A DNA stretch of 51,797 nt from an uncultured Gammaproteobacteria bacterium. GTDB taxonomy: Bacteria > Pseudomonadota > Gammaproteobacteria > Rariloculales > Rariloculaceae. Shown piece after piece: positions 1 to 8,708 of the stretch. The notes below the pieces were generated by a model. That model was not told where the DNA came from. It made no database searches and was given only the letters and a program-made list of their open reading frames with translations. The stretch covers positions 1 to 51,797 of the forward strand of contig CAMPKU010000004.1 of the NCBI GenBank assembly GCA_946887385.1, given 5' to 3'. The stretch's first letter is position 1. Every line of letters begins with the position of its first letter. A program made the translations under genes and the position numbers.

Positions 1-1084
1 TGCCTTGGAACGACCAGGCCGCGAGAAGCGAGCCGACCGCACCGCCGGCCGCGCCGATCAGTAGGCTTTCGGCGAGCAACAGCTGCACGACTCGGGCGCG
101 GCTCGCGCCGAGCGACAGACGCACGGCGATCTCGCGCGCGCGTCCCGTAGCGCGCGCCAGCAGCAGGTTCGCGACGTTGGCGCACGCGATCAGCAACACG
201 AGCCCGAACGCCGCCATGACGACGCCGCCGGCGGCCAACACGAACGGCTGCAGCTCGGGCTCCGAGAAGCGGCGGGCGCGGTCGATCGCGAGCGTCGTCT
301 CGCGCGGCGGCCGTTGGCGATCGATCTCGGCGGCCACCACGCCGAGCTCGGCGCGAACCGCGGCAAGGCTCGCGTTCTCGGCTTTGCGGCCGATCAGCCG
401 CAGCCACGCGACGCGCTCGTCGTCGAGCCAGTTCAGACTCGGCATGAGCACGGGTTGCGCGGCTACCGACAGAAAATAGTCGACGGGCACGAAACCGAGC
501 CCGCGCACGCCTTGCGGGGCGACGCCGACGACCGTCACGGACTGCCGATTCAAAACGATGGTACGGCCGACGACGCCGGGATCGGCGCCGAACGCGCTCG
601 TCCACACCGCGTGGCTCAAGACCGCGGTGGGCGGTGCCCCGCGCCCGCAATCCTGCGACGTGAAACTGCGGCCGAGAGCAGGCGGCTGCCGCAGCACGTC
701 GAAGTAGCTGCACGTAACGAACGTCCCGCTCCACTCCTGTGCGACGTCGTCGCCGAGCCGCATGCCCATCTGCATCGAGTAGCCAAGGAGTCCGGTCAAA
801 GTCTGCGTGCGGTCGCGATAGGTGGCGTATTCCGCGGCCGTGAACATGCTCGGCACGCCTTCGGAATGCCGCGTGTCGTCGCCTTCGACGACCTGATGGA
901 TCGTCACGAGCTCGCCGGCTTGGGGCGCCGGCAAGTCGCGTAGCGCGATCGCGTTCAAGACCGAGTAGATGCCCGTGTTGATGCCGACGCCGAGCGCGAT
1001 CGTGACGACTGCGGCGGCCGTGAAGCCCGGGGTCGCGGCGAGCCGCCGCGCGGCATGGCGAAGGTCGTTCATGATGTGGAGCAC
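1..1084 (-). CDS. ADOP-type MacB/FtsX permease, 3' part outside window
   Basis: This is the N-terminal 361 residues or so of an integral membrane permease; the reading frame is open to the window edge. The start is a GTG at 1084, with GGAGG seven bases upstream. It aligns with the GTG start of the paralogous gene behind it. Visible parts are a first membrane helix (about residues 15-40), a MacB-type periplasmic domain, and the start of the first FtsX domain, with the helix ending [18 protein letters not shown] and then [16 protein letters not shown]. It lies 16 bases after the stop of the upstream paralog, so the two are probably co-transcribed. No ABC ATPase gene is seen nearby, which fits the duplicated orphan permease family. 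The substrate is unknown. Confidence 0.9.
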   Translation of the reverse strand, partial: MLHIMNDLRHAARRLAATPGFTAAAVVTIALGVGINTGIYSVLNAIALRDLPAPQAGELVTIHQVVEGDDTRHSEGVPSMFTAAEYATYRDRTQTLTGLLGYSMQMGMRLGDDVAQEWSGTFVTCSYFDVLRQPPALGRSFTSQDCGRGAPPTAVLSHAVWTSAFGADPGVVGRTIVLNRQSVTVVGVAPQGVRGLGFVPVDYFLSVAAQPVLMPSLNWLDDERVAWLRLIGRKAENASLAAVRAELGVVAAEIDRQRPPRETTLAIDRARRFSEPELQPFVLAAGGVVMAAFGLVLLIACANVANLLLARATGRAREIAVRLSLGASRARVVQLLLAESLLIGAAGGAVGSLLAAWSFQG

Positions 1085-1100
1085 TGCTGAACCTCCGTGC

Positions 1101-3542
1101 CTACTCGTAGTGCAGCGTGCGGCTCGGATCGACGCGAGCCGCGCGGCGCGCGGGCAGCGTGCCCGCAGCGAAAGCGACTCCGGCCACGACAACTATCGCG
1201 CCGGTCAACGCCAGCGGATCAACCGGGCTGACGCCGAACAGCACGCTCGAAAGGATCTGCGAGACGCCCATGGCAGCCGCGGCGCCGACTGCGGCCCCGA
1301 TGACCACGGGCCGCATCGTTCGCTTCAGCATCAGCGCGACGACGCTGCGCGCGTTCGCGCCGAGCGCAATGCGGATACCGATCTCGCGCGCGCGGCGGCC
1401 GACGGCGTAGGCGACGACGCCATAGATGCCGACGGCGGCGAGGACGAGCGCGAGGAACCCGAGCGAGGTCGCGAGCGTGCTCGATAGTCCGGCCAAGCTG
1501 CGCCACATGTCGAGATTCGCTTCCAGAGGTTGTACGCGGACGACGAGAGCCGGATCGAGCTCGCGGGCGATGTCGCGAATGCGGCTCGCCGTCGCGGCCA
1601 GACCCAAGTCGCTCTTGGCCAGCAGCTGAAGCGCCGTTTGGCTATTCGCGCTGGGTGGCAAGTACGCATAGGTCGAGGGAAACTCGCCCACGCGCTCGAT
1701 CTGCGTGTCCCTTGCGATGCCGACGACCTCTCGCGCGCCCGTGTCGACGTTCGACACGGGGAGCTCGACCGTCTGCCCGATCGGGTCTAAACCAGGCCAG
1801 AAGCGCCGCGCCGTCGCTTCGGTCACGATGATCGTTCGGGACCCTGCCGCCGAATCGGCTTCCGTGAATGCGCGCCCTCGGACGATCGGAATCCCGGTCA
1901 CGGAGAAGTAAGTCGGCGAGACATCGTTGTAGTAGAGCGGGAACCACTGATCCTGCCCGGTCAGACGTGCCGGCATCACGAATCGTCCCGTATCCATCGG
2001 CGTAAGCCTGGCGTGCGCCACGTCGACGCCCGGCAAGGCGTCGACGCGCTCCGCGAGCTGCCGTTGGAAAACGCCTGCGCGGGCCGTGTCGTACCCGGCA
2101 GCGGTCAGGTCGAACGAGGCGACCGTGACGTTCTCGTAGTCGAAGCCGGGATCGACGTCCTGCGTCGTGGCGAGACCTCGCAGCAGCAGCCCGGCCGCGA
2201 TCATGAGCACCATGCACACGGCGACTTGCACTCCGACGAGCGTGCCGCGCAAACGGGCGCCGGAACGTCGGTCCATGCTCGACACGTCGACTTTCATTGC
2301 CGCGTGCAGATCGGGTTTGGACGCTTGGAAGGCGGGTGCCAGGCCGAACAGGACGGCGCTGCCGATCGATGCGAGCAGCGCAAAGGCGAGCACGCGGGCA
2401 TCCGGCGTTGCGTCGATCGCCATCTCCGGATATTGGGGAGGCAACGCGTCGATCGCGAGGACGACCAGGCTTTGAACGGCCCAGAGCGCCAGCAGGGAGC
2501 CGAGCACGCCACCGGCGACGGCGAGCAGCACGCTTTCGGCCAGCAACTGCTGCACGATGCGTGCACGGCTCGCGCCGAGCGAGAGGCGCACCGCGATCTC
2601 GCGCGCTCGCCCCGTCGCGCGCGCCAGCAGCAGATTTGCGACGTTCGCGCACGCGATCAACAGCACGAGACCGAAGGCCGCCATCACGACGGCGCCGACC
2701 GCGATCGTCTCGCCTCTGTCCCCGGGATCGGAGAGCCGCCTGGCCCGTTCGATGGCGAGCGTCGTCGCGCGCGGCGGTTCTGCCCCCTCGTCGATGCGGG
2801 CGGCGATCACGCCGAGCTCGGCGCGGGCCTGTCCGAGGCTGGCGCCGTCGGCGAGACGCCCGAGGAGCACCAGCCAGCGCAAGCTGCCGCCACTCGGCAA
2901 GAGCGGCTCCGGATCCAGGATGGGCTGCGCCGCAAGCGGCGCGAAAAACTGCGCCGGTACGATGTCGGGGCCACGCATGCCGTCGGGCGCTACGCCGACG
3001 ACGACGAACGGTTGCCGATTCAACTGCACCTCGCGGCCGACGATGCCGGCATCCGCGCCGAACGCCGACGTCCACAGCTCGTGGCCGAGCACCACGGTCG
3101 GCACCGCGCCCTCGGAATCGCAGTCGTTCGCGAATCCGGGGCCGAGCACGGGCGCGAGCCGCAGCACCTCGAAGTAATTGCACGAGACGAGCGTCCCCAT
3201 GATCTCCTGCGGCGCCTCGCCGCCGAGCGTGACGGTGGTGACGGAGTAGGCCAGGATTCCCGACAGACTCTGCGTGCCGTCGCGATAGGCGCGATACTCT
3301 TCGGCCGTGAACCTAGGCGCCGCGACGAGGCGGCTCGTCTGCCACGTTTGATGAATGCTGACGAGCTCGTCGGCGTCGGGCGCCGGCAGATCGCGCAGCG
3401 CGATGCCGTTCAGCACCGAGAACAGGCCCGTGTTGATGCCGACGCCGAGCGCGATCGTGACGATCGCCGCGGCCGTGAAGCCCGGACTCGCGCCAAGCCG
3501 GCGCGCGGCATAGCGCAGATCGCCGAATATGTGTGTCAGCAC
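1101..3542 (-). CDS. ADOP-type MacB/FtsX permease (complete)
   Basis: This is an 813-residue inner-membrane permease with an internal duplication. An N-terminal helix is followed by a MacB-like periplasmic domain, a first FtsX domain near residues 290-410, a second periplasmic domain near 445-650, and a C-terminal FtsX domain near 690-805 containing [16 protein letters not shown] chose GTG at 3542 because a GGAGGGGGA ribosome site precedes it and the paralog at 1084 starts the same way. An ATG at 3653 would add about 37 residues that look non-coding. This architecture, without a partner ATPase, matches the family named acidobacterial duplicated orphan permease. MacB-like proteins move peptides, lipoproteins or drugs, but the substrate here cannot be read. 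Confidence 0.92.
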   Translation of the reverse strand: MLTHIFGDLRYAARRLGASPGFTAAAIVTIALGVGINTGLFSVLNGIALRDLPAPDADELVSIHQTWQTSRLVAAPRFTAEEYRAYRDGTQSLSGILAYSVTTVTLGGEAPQEIMGTLVSCNYFEVLRLAPVLGPGFANDCDSEGAVPTVVLGHELWTSAFGADAGIVGREVQLNRQPFVVVGVAPDGMRGPDIVPAQFFAPLAAQPILDPEPLLPSGGSLRWLVLLGRLADGASLGQARAELGVIAARIDEGAEPPRATTLAIERARRLSDPGDRGETIAVGAVVMAAFGLVLLIACANVANLLLARATGRAREIAVRLSLGASRARIVQQLLAESVLLAVAGGVLGSLLALWAVQSLVVLAIDALPPQYPEMAIDATPDARVLAFALLASIGSAVLFGLAPAFQASKPDLHAAMKVDVSSMDRRSGARLRGTLVGVQVAVCMVLMIAAGLLLRGLATTQDVDPGFDYENVTVASFDLTAAGYDTARAGVFQRQLAERVDALPGVDVAHARLTPMDTGRFVMPARLTGQDQWFPLYYNDVSPTYFSVTGIPIVRGRAFTEADSAAGSRTIIVTEATARRFWPGLDPIGQTVELPVSNVDTGAREVVGIARDTQIERVGEFPSTYAYLPPSANSQTALQLLAKSDLGLAATASRIRDIARELDPALVVRVQPLEANLDMWRSLAGLSSTLATSLGFLALVLAAVGIYGVVAYAVGRRAREIGIRIALGANARSVVALMLKRTMRPVVIGAAVGAAAAMGVSQILSSVLFGVSPVDPLALTGAIVVVAGVAFAAGTLPARRAARVDPSRTLHYE

Positions 3543-3733
3543 GGTCCCCCTCCAAACGTCGATCCCCAAAAGATGCTCGCAAGCAGCGTGCCAGCCTGAA
3601 GGGATCCGGATCTCGTTGATTGCACTGACGTTGCTGCGCGCAAACCGAGGCAAATTCGTCCCGAAAGCGCGCTTGCATCCCGCCGGTGGGACGATCCGGG
3701 GCCGCGCCCGATTCCCACGTTCCTTCAGGAGCA

Positions 3734-3773
3734 GGCATCTTGATTATCGATTTTCAAGGCATCAAGATGCCTT
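3734..3773. promoter_or_regulatory. Palindromic operator in front of vapBC
   Basis: A perfect 11-base inverted repeat has arms GGCATCTTGAT (3734-3744) and ATCAAGATGCC (3761-3771). The right arm is nested in a second perfect palindrome, AAGGCATC-AA-GATGCCTT (3756-3773). The repeats end one base before the antitoxin ATG and cover the place where the ribosome site should be. RHH antitoxins of VapB type, with or without toxin, classically bind such repeats to repress their own operon. The role here is inferred. Confidence 0.75.
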
Positions 3774-3774
3774 C

Positions 3775-4041
3775 ATGCGCACCACCCTGACGCTCGACCC
3801 CGACGTGGTGAAGCTCCTCGAGGAGGAGGTTCATCGGCGCCGCAAGCCGTACAAGCAAGTCGTCAACGACGCAATCCGACGCGGGCTGTCGCCCGGGCCC
3901 GCGCGCCGCCCCGCGAAGCGCTACCGTGTCACGCCGCATGAGGCCCGTCTGCTGCCGGGTCTCGATCGAGCGGCTTTCAACCGCCTGGCAGATGAGCTCG
4001 AGGACGCGGCCGTGCTCAAAAAGAACGCAGCCAAACGGTGA
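3775..4041 (+). CDS. vapB: VapB-like ribbon-helix-helix antitoxin
   Basis: This 88-residue protein begins MRTTLTLDPDVVKLLEEEV, the beta strand and first helix of a ribbon-helix-helix DNA-binding fold. The C-terminal half (VTPHEARLLPGLDRAAFNRL) is the usual toxin-binding tail. The ATG at 3775 is preferred because it opens directly on the RHH strand and lies just after the operator palindrome. The stop overlaps the start of the PIN-domain gene by four bases (GTGA), so translation is probably coupled. It should neutralise the downstream toxin and repress the operon together with it. Confidence 0.88.
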   Translation: MRTTLTLDPDVVKLLEEEVHRRRKPYKQVVNDAIRRGLSPGPARRPAKRYRVTPHEARLLPGLDRAAFNRLADELEDAAVLKKNAAKR

Positions 4042-4466
4042 TCGTCCCGGACATCAATTTGCTGCTCTACGCGACGATCTCCGGCTTTCCCGAGCACGCC
4101 CGAGCACGCCGGTGGTGGGAAGCAGCGCTCGCCGGTACTGCCGACGTCGCCATCACCGGTCCGGTGATTTTCGGATTCATCCGTATCGGCACGAATCCGC
4201 GGATCCTCGACCGGCCGCTCGCCGTCGACGATGCCCTCGAACGCGTCCAAGAATGGCTCGACCAGCCGCCTGTGCGTTTCCTCTTGGCCGGCCCGCAGCA
4301 CCTCGAGATCGCTTTCCGGCTGTTGCGCCACCTCGGAACAGCCAGCAATCTCACCACCGATGTTCAGCTTGCCGCGTACGCAATCGAAAATAGCGCCGAG
4401 CTGCACTCGAACGACGGACACTTCGCGCGCTTCCCCGAGCTTCGCTGGACGAATCCGCTGGCCTGA
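4038..4466 (+). CDS. vapC: VapC-like PIN-domain toxin ribonuclease
   Basis: This 142-residue PIN-domain protein starts at a GTG that overlaps the antitoxin stop. The first acidic residue of the PIN site is in IVPDINLLLYA (D5), and further acidic residues follow in TTDVQLAAYAI and HSNDGHFARF. VapC toxins cut tRNA or rRNA in a Mg-dependent way; the RNA target here is unknown. A ten-base tandem repeat, CGAGCACGCC twice at 4091-4110, lies inside the gene and keeps the frame. With the upstream RHH gene it forms a complete type II toxin-antitoxin module. Confidence 0.88.
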   Translation: MIVPDINLLLYATISGFPEHARARRWWEAALAGTADVAITGPVIFGFIRIGTNPRILDRPLAVDDALERVQEWLDQPPVRFLLAGPQHLEIAFRLLRHLGTASNLTTDVQLAAYAIENSAELHSNDGHFARFPELRWTNPLA

Positions 4467-4491
4467 CGGGCTGTGGGGGAGCGAGTGGCGT

Positions 4492-5598
4492 CTACGCCGA
4501 GCGGCGCTGATCAGCGAAGCGGCTGGACTGAACGCTCGAGGCGACGACCGCACGCCGCTCGTGCTCCAGCAGCCAGCGCTTGCGCGGCAGGCCGCCGGCA
4601 TAGCCGCCGAGCTCGCCGTTGGCGTTGATCACGCGATGGCACGGAATCACGATCGCGAGCTGGTTCGCGCCGTTCGCCGTGCCGGCGGCGCGCACGGCGA
4701 GCGGCCGCCCGACGGCGCGCGCGAGCTGCCGATAGCTCCAGGTCTCGCCCGGCGGAATCGTGAGCAAGGCATCCCACACGGCGTTTTGGAACGGCGAGCC
4801 GCCGCGGGCCACCGGCGTAAGGAAGGTAAGCGACGAGCCCGCGAAGTAGTCCTTCAGCTCTTGCTCGATCTGCACGATCGGTGCGGTTCGTCCCGGCGCG
4901 ATTCCCGCCTTCAGCCGCGCGCGCAGGCGCTCGATCTCGCGCTCGAGACCGCGGCGGTCGACGAACTCGAGCAAGTGCAGCGCCTGCTCGTCCGCGATCG
5001 CCGTCATCGGCCCGAGCGGCGTGTCGAGCCACGCGGCGAACAGCGCGCGCGTGGTGCGGTTCGCAGGCGGCGCGCCCATGATCCGCGTGAATGCGTCGCG
5101 AAAACCGCTCGGGCTATCGAAACCCGCCTCGAGCTGCGCGTCGATCACGCGCTCGCCGCCGCGAATTGCTTTGAACGCCGAGCCGAGCCGCCGCGCGCGT
5201 GCGTACTCGACGAACGTCATGCCGAAGCGCTTCTGAAATTGCCGGCGGGCAGTGGAGGCATGCACGGCCAGCGCGTCGAAGTCGGCATCGCGCCAGCGTT
5301 TTAGCGGCTCGCGTTCCACGGCCGCGACGAGGCGGCGCACCACGTCGGACGTTTCGTTCGGATGCGACAGCGGGCGGCAGCGCGCGCACGGCCGGTACGA
5401 CGCGAGCAAGGCGGCCTGGGCGTCGGCGAAGAACTCGCAGTTCTCGCGCTTCGGCTTGCGGGCCGAGCAGGTGGGCCGGCAGAAAATGCCCGTCGTGCGC
5501 ACGCCGACGTAGAAAACGCCGTCGTAGTCGGCATTGCGGCCGAGCAGGGCCGCGTAGCAGGTATCGTGGTCGAGAGGTGCCGGAAGTGCGTTCATCAT
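4492..5598 (-). CDS. ada: Ada-type methylphosphotriester / O6-methylguanine repair protein and regulator
   Basis: This is a 368-residue protein with the full Ada layout. The N-terminal Zn domain carries C40, C44, C71 and C74 (FCRPTC and RPCARC), where the first cysteine accepts methyl groups from phosphotriesters. An AraC-type helix-turn-helix follows (about 90-175). The C-terminal O6-alkylguanine transferase has the acceptor cysteine in IPCHRV (C320). The start is taken at the double ATG 5598/5595; ATG at 5607 is also possible. It would repair alkylated DNA and, once methylated, activate alkylation-response genes. It is divergent from the dehydrogenase at 5689. Confidence 0.93.
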   Translation of the reverse strand: MMNALPAPLDHDTCYAALLGRNADYDGVFYVGVRTTGIFCRPTCSARKPKRENCEFFADAQAALLASYRPCARCRPLSHPNETSDVVRRLVAAVEREPLKRWRDADFDALAVHASTARRQFQKRFGMTFVEYARARRLGSAFKAIRGGERVIDAQLEAGFDSPSGFRDAFTRIMGAPPANRTTRALFAAWLDTPLGPMTAIADEQALHLLEFVDRRGLEREIERLRARLKAGIAPGRTAPIVQIEQELKDYFAGSSLTFLTPVARGGSPFQNAVWDALLTIPPGETWSYRQLARAVGRPLAVRAAGTANGANQLAIVIPCHRVINANGELGGYAGGLPRKRWLLEHERRAVVASSVQSSRFADQRRSA

Positions 5599-5632
5599 GG
5601 GCGGCATTTTACGGCCGGCAGCTCGGGGCGCC

Positions 5633-5687
5633 GCCGGAATTCGCGCACCGAATTCCGGCCGCGGCTCGCCGCGGCTAGAATTCGCGC
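5633..5687. repeat. Perfect inverted repeat plus direct repeat between ada and the dehydrogenase
   Basis: GCCGGAATTCG (5633-5643) and CGAATTCCGGC (5649-5659) form a perfect 11-base inverted repeat with a five-base spacer. The ten-base string GAATTCGCGC occurs at 5637-5646 and again at 5678-5687, ending just before the ATG of the dehydrogenase. The element lies between two divergent starts. An operator is more likely than a terminator, since no T-run follows. The binding protein is unknown. Confidence 0.7.
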
Positions 5688-5688
5688 C

Positions 5689-6633
5689 ATGCGCATCGCC
5701 ATCCTCGACGACATTCATCATGCCTGGGAGAGCACCGACGGCGTGCGCCGCCTGCGTGAGCGCGCCGAGGTGAAGATTTTCACCGAGCCGTTCGGCTCGC
5801 CCGAGGCGCTGCGCGGGTTCGATGCGCTGATTGCGAATCGCGAGCGCACCAAATTCACGCGCGCGCTGCTCGAGCAGCTCGTGGACGTGCGCATCATCGC
5901 GCAGACCGGCAATCACGCCGCACACCTCGACTTTGCGGCTGCGCGCGAGCGCGGCATCGTCGTGGCGCAAGCCTCGGGCGGCTACTCGATCGGTGCGGCC
6001 GAGCTCGCGATCGGCCTTGCGATCGCTGCGATGCGGCAACTGCCGCGGCACGATGCGGCCGTGCGCCGCGGCGATTGGCAGCAGCCGCTAACGCCCGTGC
6101 TGCACGGCAAGACCCTCGGCAGCGTCGGGCTCGGGCGTGTCGGCACGCATGTGGCGCGCATCGCGACGGCGTTCGGCATGCGCGTGCTCGGCTGGAGCCC
6201 GCGGCTCACCGACGCCGCGGCCGCAGCGGCCGGCGCCGAGCGCCGCGAGCTCGACACGCTGCTCGCAGAAGCCGATGTCGTCACCATACACGTGTCCTTG
6301 ACGCCCACGTCGCGCGGGCTCATCGACGCGCGTCGGCTGGCGCTGATGAAACCCTCGGCGTATCTGATCAACACCGCACGCGGGCCGATCGTCGACGAGG
6401 CGGCGCTCGTCGCCGCGCTTGCGGCGCGGCGCATCGCCGGCGCCGGGCTCGATGTGTTCGACGTCGAGCCACTACCGGCCGGCCACGCGCTGACGACGCT
6501 CGATAACGTGGTCCTCGCGCCGCACCTCGGCTGGACGACCGACGACGGCTACCGCCGGTTCGCCGAGTCCGCGGCCGATGTGCTCCTCGCCTACCTCGAC
6601 GGGCGCGAAGTGCCGAGCTTCAAAGGGCATTGA
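5689..6633 (+). CDS. D-2-hydroxyacid dehydrogenase family protein
   Basis: This 314-residue cytosolic oxidoreductase is related to phosphoglycerate and glyoxylate dehydrogenases. The NAD-binding domain has GSVGLGRVGTHVA (GxGxxG type), followed by the family's conserved arginine block (INTARGPIVDE), an acidic residue before DVEPLP, and the catalytic histidine in LAPHLGW. The ATG at 5689 opens directly on the first beta strand, MRIAILDD. An upstream extension of the same frame runs through the ada promoter region and is unlikely to be translated. The substrate cannot be read. It stands alone between ada and a TfoX-like gene. Confidence 0.9.
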   Translation: MRIAILDDIHHAWESTDGVRRLRERAEVKIFTEPFGSPEALRGFDALIANRERTKFTRALLEQLVDVRIIAQTGNHAAHLDFAAARERGIVVAQASGGYSIGAAELAIGLAIAAMRQLPRHDAAVRRGDWQQPLTPVLHGKTLGSVGLGRVGTHVARIATAFGMRVLGWSPRLTDAAAAAAGAERRELDTLLAEADVVTIHVSLTPTSRGLIDARRLALMKPSAYLINTARGPIVDEAALVAALAARRIAGAGLDVFDVEPLPAGHALTTLDNVVLAPHLGWTTDDGYRRFAESAADVLLAYLDGREVPSFKGH

Positions 6634-6647
6634 AGTCGCGCGGCCGC

Positions 6648-7067
6648 CTACGAGCGGCGGGCGCGCACGGGCTTCCTCTTGGGCCGCCGTTTGACGCTGC
6701 GCTTGGGCTTCGGCGCGGCATTGCCCGCGGCACGAATGGCGGCAAGCGCCCACGTGGCGAGCTCGCCCGAATCTTCGAGCACCTCGACCGGCACGCGCCA
6801 GTACGACATCGAGACCGCCCGGTTGGCGACGGGGCGAAACGGCTCGCTCCCCGCGATTTCGTACACGGTGCGATTGCTGTCGTCGACTTTGAAGAACAGC
6901 TCGTCGGCCGCGATGATGCCGAAGAAGCTTTCGCCGGAATAAAGCCCCACGCCGCCGAACATGAGCTTCGAGCGCAGTTGCGGCAGGCGCGCGAGCTGAT
7001 CGAGCACGAAGGCACGAAACTCGGGCGTCACGCGCAGCGACCGAAATACGGTGCGTGGCCGGGCCAT
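6648..7067 (-). CDS. TfoX N-terminal domain protein
   Basis: This 139-residue protein has the TfoX N-terminal fold: a helix, then LMFGGVGLYSGESFFGII and ELFFKVDDSNR. The start at 7067 gives MARPRTVF; longer starts upstream add a non-conserved stretch. The last 30 residues are very basic (KPKRSVKRRPKRKPVRARR), a tail that could bind nucleic acid. TfoX/Sxy proteins activate competence genes in some gammaproteobacteria, but single-domain relatives are widespread and mostly uncharacterised. A competence role here is only a guess. Its stop lies 14 bases from the convergent dehydrogenase stop. Confidence 0.85.
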   Translation of the reverse strand: MARPRTVFRSLRVTPEFRAFVLDQLARLPQLRSKLMFGGVGLYSGESFFGIIAADELFFKVDDSNRTVYEIAGSEPFRPVANRAVSMSYWRVPVEVLEDSGELATWALAAIRAAGNAAPKPKRSVKRRPKRKPVRARRS

Positions 7068-7195
7068 CGCCACGAGCTTAGCCAGCTTGAAGCCGCGCGT
7101 CACGGTGGCCGAAGCGAGAAGCGCTCGGCAGTGCTTGCCGTGGATGCCGGGTAAAGTCGCTCCAAATCTCCATTGCAACCACGGCGGTAACGACG

Positions 7196-7582
7196 ATGAA
7201 AAGCTGGGTAGCGGCGCTAACGGCGGCCGTATTGGCGAGCTCGAGCTTCGCCCAAGAGAGTCAAACGGCGAGCACCTATTTCGATGAGGCCAAGATCACC
7301 GTCAACGAGCGGGCCCGCGCGGACGGCTTCATGCGAGTGCGCGTGATTCCGCAGAACGGCGCGCCGCGGGAAGCCACCCTCCCCATCGCCCGGCGCATGA
7401 GCGAGAACGATCTCGCGCGAGCGCTCGCGGACGCGCTGAACGCAGTCGTGGGGCCGGACTACACGGCCGATCGCGACGCCGGCGAGCATGTGAAAATTCG
7501 CAAGGAGACGCGTGACGCCGCGGACTTCTCCGTCGAGATCACGTTCAACGCGCCGGGCTTCGCCGTGATCCTCGACAACTGA
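7196..7582 (+). CDS. Small exported protein of unknown function
   Basis: This 128-residue protein has a Sec-type signal peptide (MKSWVAALTAAVLASSSFAQ, cut after about residue 19). The mature part has no cysteines and alternates charged and hydrophobic strands, suggesting a small soluble periplasmic beta-rich domain. I recognise no family. It faces the HD-domain gene, ten bases from that gene's stop, with no obvious terminator between. The ribosome site is weak. Its codon use looks like its neighbours', and the clean signal peptide argues that it is real. Confidence 0.75.
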   Translation: MKSWVAALTAAVLASSSFAQESQTASTYFDEAKITVNERARADGFMRVRVIPQNGAPREATLPIARRMSENDLARALADALNAVVGPDYTADRDAGEHVKIRKETRDAADFSVEITFNAPGFAVILDN

Positions 7583-7592
7583 ACGGGGAACG

Positions 7593-8696
7593 TCAGCCGC
7601 TCGCCGCCAACGAGCTTGGAGCCGTGCGCGCGCTGAAGTCGCGCACGCGCTGCAGCGCAAGCTCGAGGAGGTGCTCCTCGCCTTGCGGGTCGGGGATCAC
7701 GCAGGGCGGATGTCTGCGCAGCCGGTCCCAATCGCCGTGCTGAATCACGGTGTTCAAGAACGTGAGGTTCTTGCGGATGAAGCGGATGTACGGGCTGCGG
7801 CCGCGCTCGAAATACGCCTCGAAGTAGCGATACACGCGGTTGAAGTTGTTCTCGAGGCGCAAGCGTGCCGAGGTCTGGTAAAACGAGAGCGTCTTGCCGA
7901 GCAAGTCCTCCGCGGACCGATACAGCACCTTGCCCTGCGGCCGGTCGTCGATGGCCACGCCGCCCACCACGAACTCGGGGTACAGCCGGTCGCGGCACTT
8001 CTCGAGATAGCACCGGTCGGCGAGCTGCGCCACGAGATCCGCCGTGCCGAGCAGGTGGCCGATCACGCTGTCCTTCGGCTCCTCGAGCTCGATTTGATCC
8101 ACGTTGAGCTCGTAGCCCGTGAAGTGCACGATCTTCGCCACGACGGGCACGAACTGGTCTAGCCCGATGCGCGGCAAGTAGCGCTCCAGATACTCGCCGC
8201 TGCGGGTGACGTGCACGCGCGTGAACACGGCGCCGTTGACGGCGCCGGAGTCGCGCTCGCGATGCCGCAGATACCCCACGTCGTGGAACAGCGCGCTCAC
8301 GATCGCGAGCTCGGCGCGATCGGCGCCGAGCCGATCGCCGGGCTCCACGCTCATCTCGTGGCCGGCGATGAGGCGCGCCAGGGCCAGCGTCATGTCGAGC
8401 GTGTGCTGCATGTCGTGATAGGTGGTGTCGACGGCGTGATAGCTCGGGTCGAGGCCGCGGAATACGCGCTCGAAGTCGTGAAACGCCAGCCACACGGAAT
8501 CGAACGAGCTTTGCGGATAGAGAGCGCCGAACAGGTCGGCAACGGCGGCACGCACCAGCGGCGCGGAGCTCACCTGCACCGTGTTCGTCACGTCGTAGTC
8601 GTTACGGCGATCCTGTAGCTCGTCTTCAATCGGCATTGGAGAGTCCGTCCAGGCCGACAAGTCTAAGAGATCCACCGGGTTGGCTATATCGCGCAT
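7593..8696 (-). CDS. HD-domain phosphohydrolase, cyclic-nucleotide phosphodiesterase-like
   Basis: This is a 367-residue protein with a metal-dependent HD fold. The motif TTYHDMQHTLDMTLAL near residue 90 and SALFHDVGYLRHRERDSG near residue 135 resemble the two histidine clusters of class I phosphodiesterases (YHNxxHA and HDxxH). A later helix contributes IVHFTGYEL and HLLGTADLVAQLADR. There is no signal peptide or membrane segment, so it is probably cytosolic. The substrate could be a cyclic nucleotide or another phosphorylated metabolite; nothing in the sequence decides. A second ATG in the same frame (MPIEDELQ) would shorten it by about 20 residues. Confidence 0.82.
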   Translation of the reverse strand: MRDIANPVDLLDLSAWTDSPMPIEDELQDRRNDYDVTNTVQVSSAPLVRAAVADLFGALYPQSSFDSVWLAFHDFERVFRGLDPSYHAVDTTYHDMQHTLDMTLALARLIAGHEMSVEPGDRLGADRAELAIVSALFHDVGYLRHRERDSGAVNGAVFTRVHVTRSGEYLERYLPRIGLDQFVPVVAKIVHFTGYELNVDQIELEEPKDSVIGHLLGTADLVAQLADRCYLEKCRDRLYPEFVVGGVAIDDRPQGKVLYRSAEDLLGKTLSFYQTSARLRLENNFNRVYRYFEAYFERGRSPYIRFIRKNLTFLNTVIQHGDWDRLRRHPPCVIPDPQGEEHLLELALQRVRDFSARTAPSSLAASG

Positions 8697-8708
8697 GTCA
8701 CATAAGCG

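Larger units (their letters stand above)
1..3542. repeat. Tandem gene duplication of ADOP permeases
   Basis: The two permease genes share long near-identical DNA blocks. One example is the block coding for the first helix, at about 971-1006 and again at about 3427-3462. Another is the FtsX block, at about 99-140 and 2571-2611. Both copies start at GTG with GGAGG-type ribosome sites. They differ most in the periplasmic domain. This is a tandem paralog pair, still recognisable at DNA level. Confidence 0.85.

Noticed and set aside
2013..3599. Long open frame (528 codons) on the + strand across the complete permease
   Set aside because: It is antisense to a well-supported permease, its product is rich in Arg, Ala, His and Glu with no family features, and such shadows are expected at this GC level.
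3543..3653. Longer start for the complete permease (ATG 3653)
   Set aside because: GTG 3542 has a strong ribosome site and matches the start of the tandem paralog; the added residues have no counterpart there.
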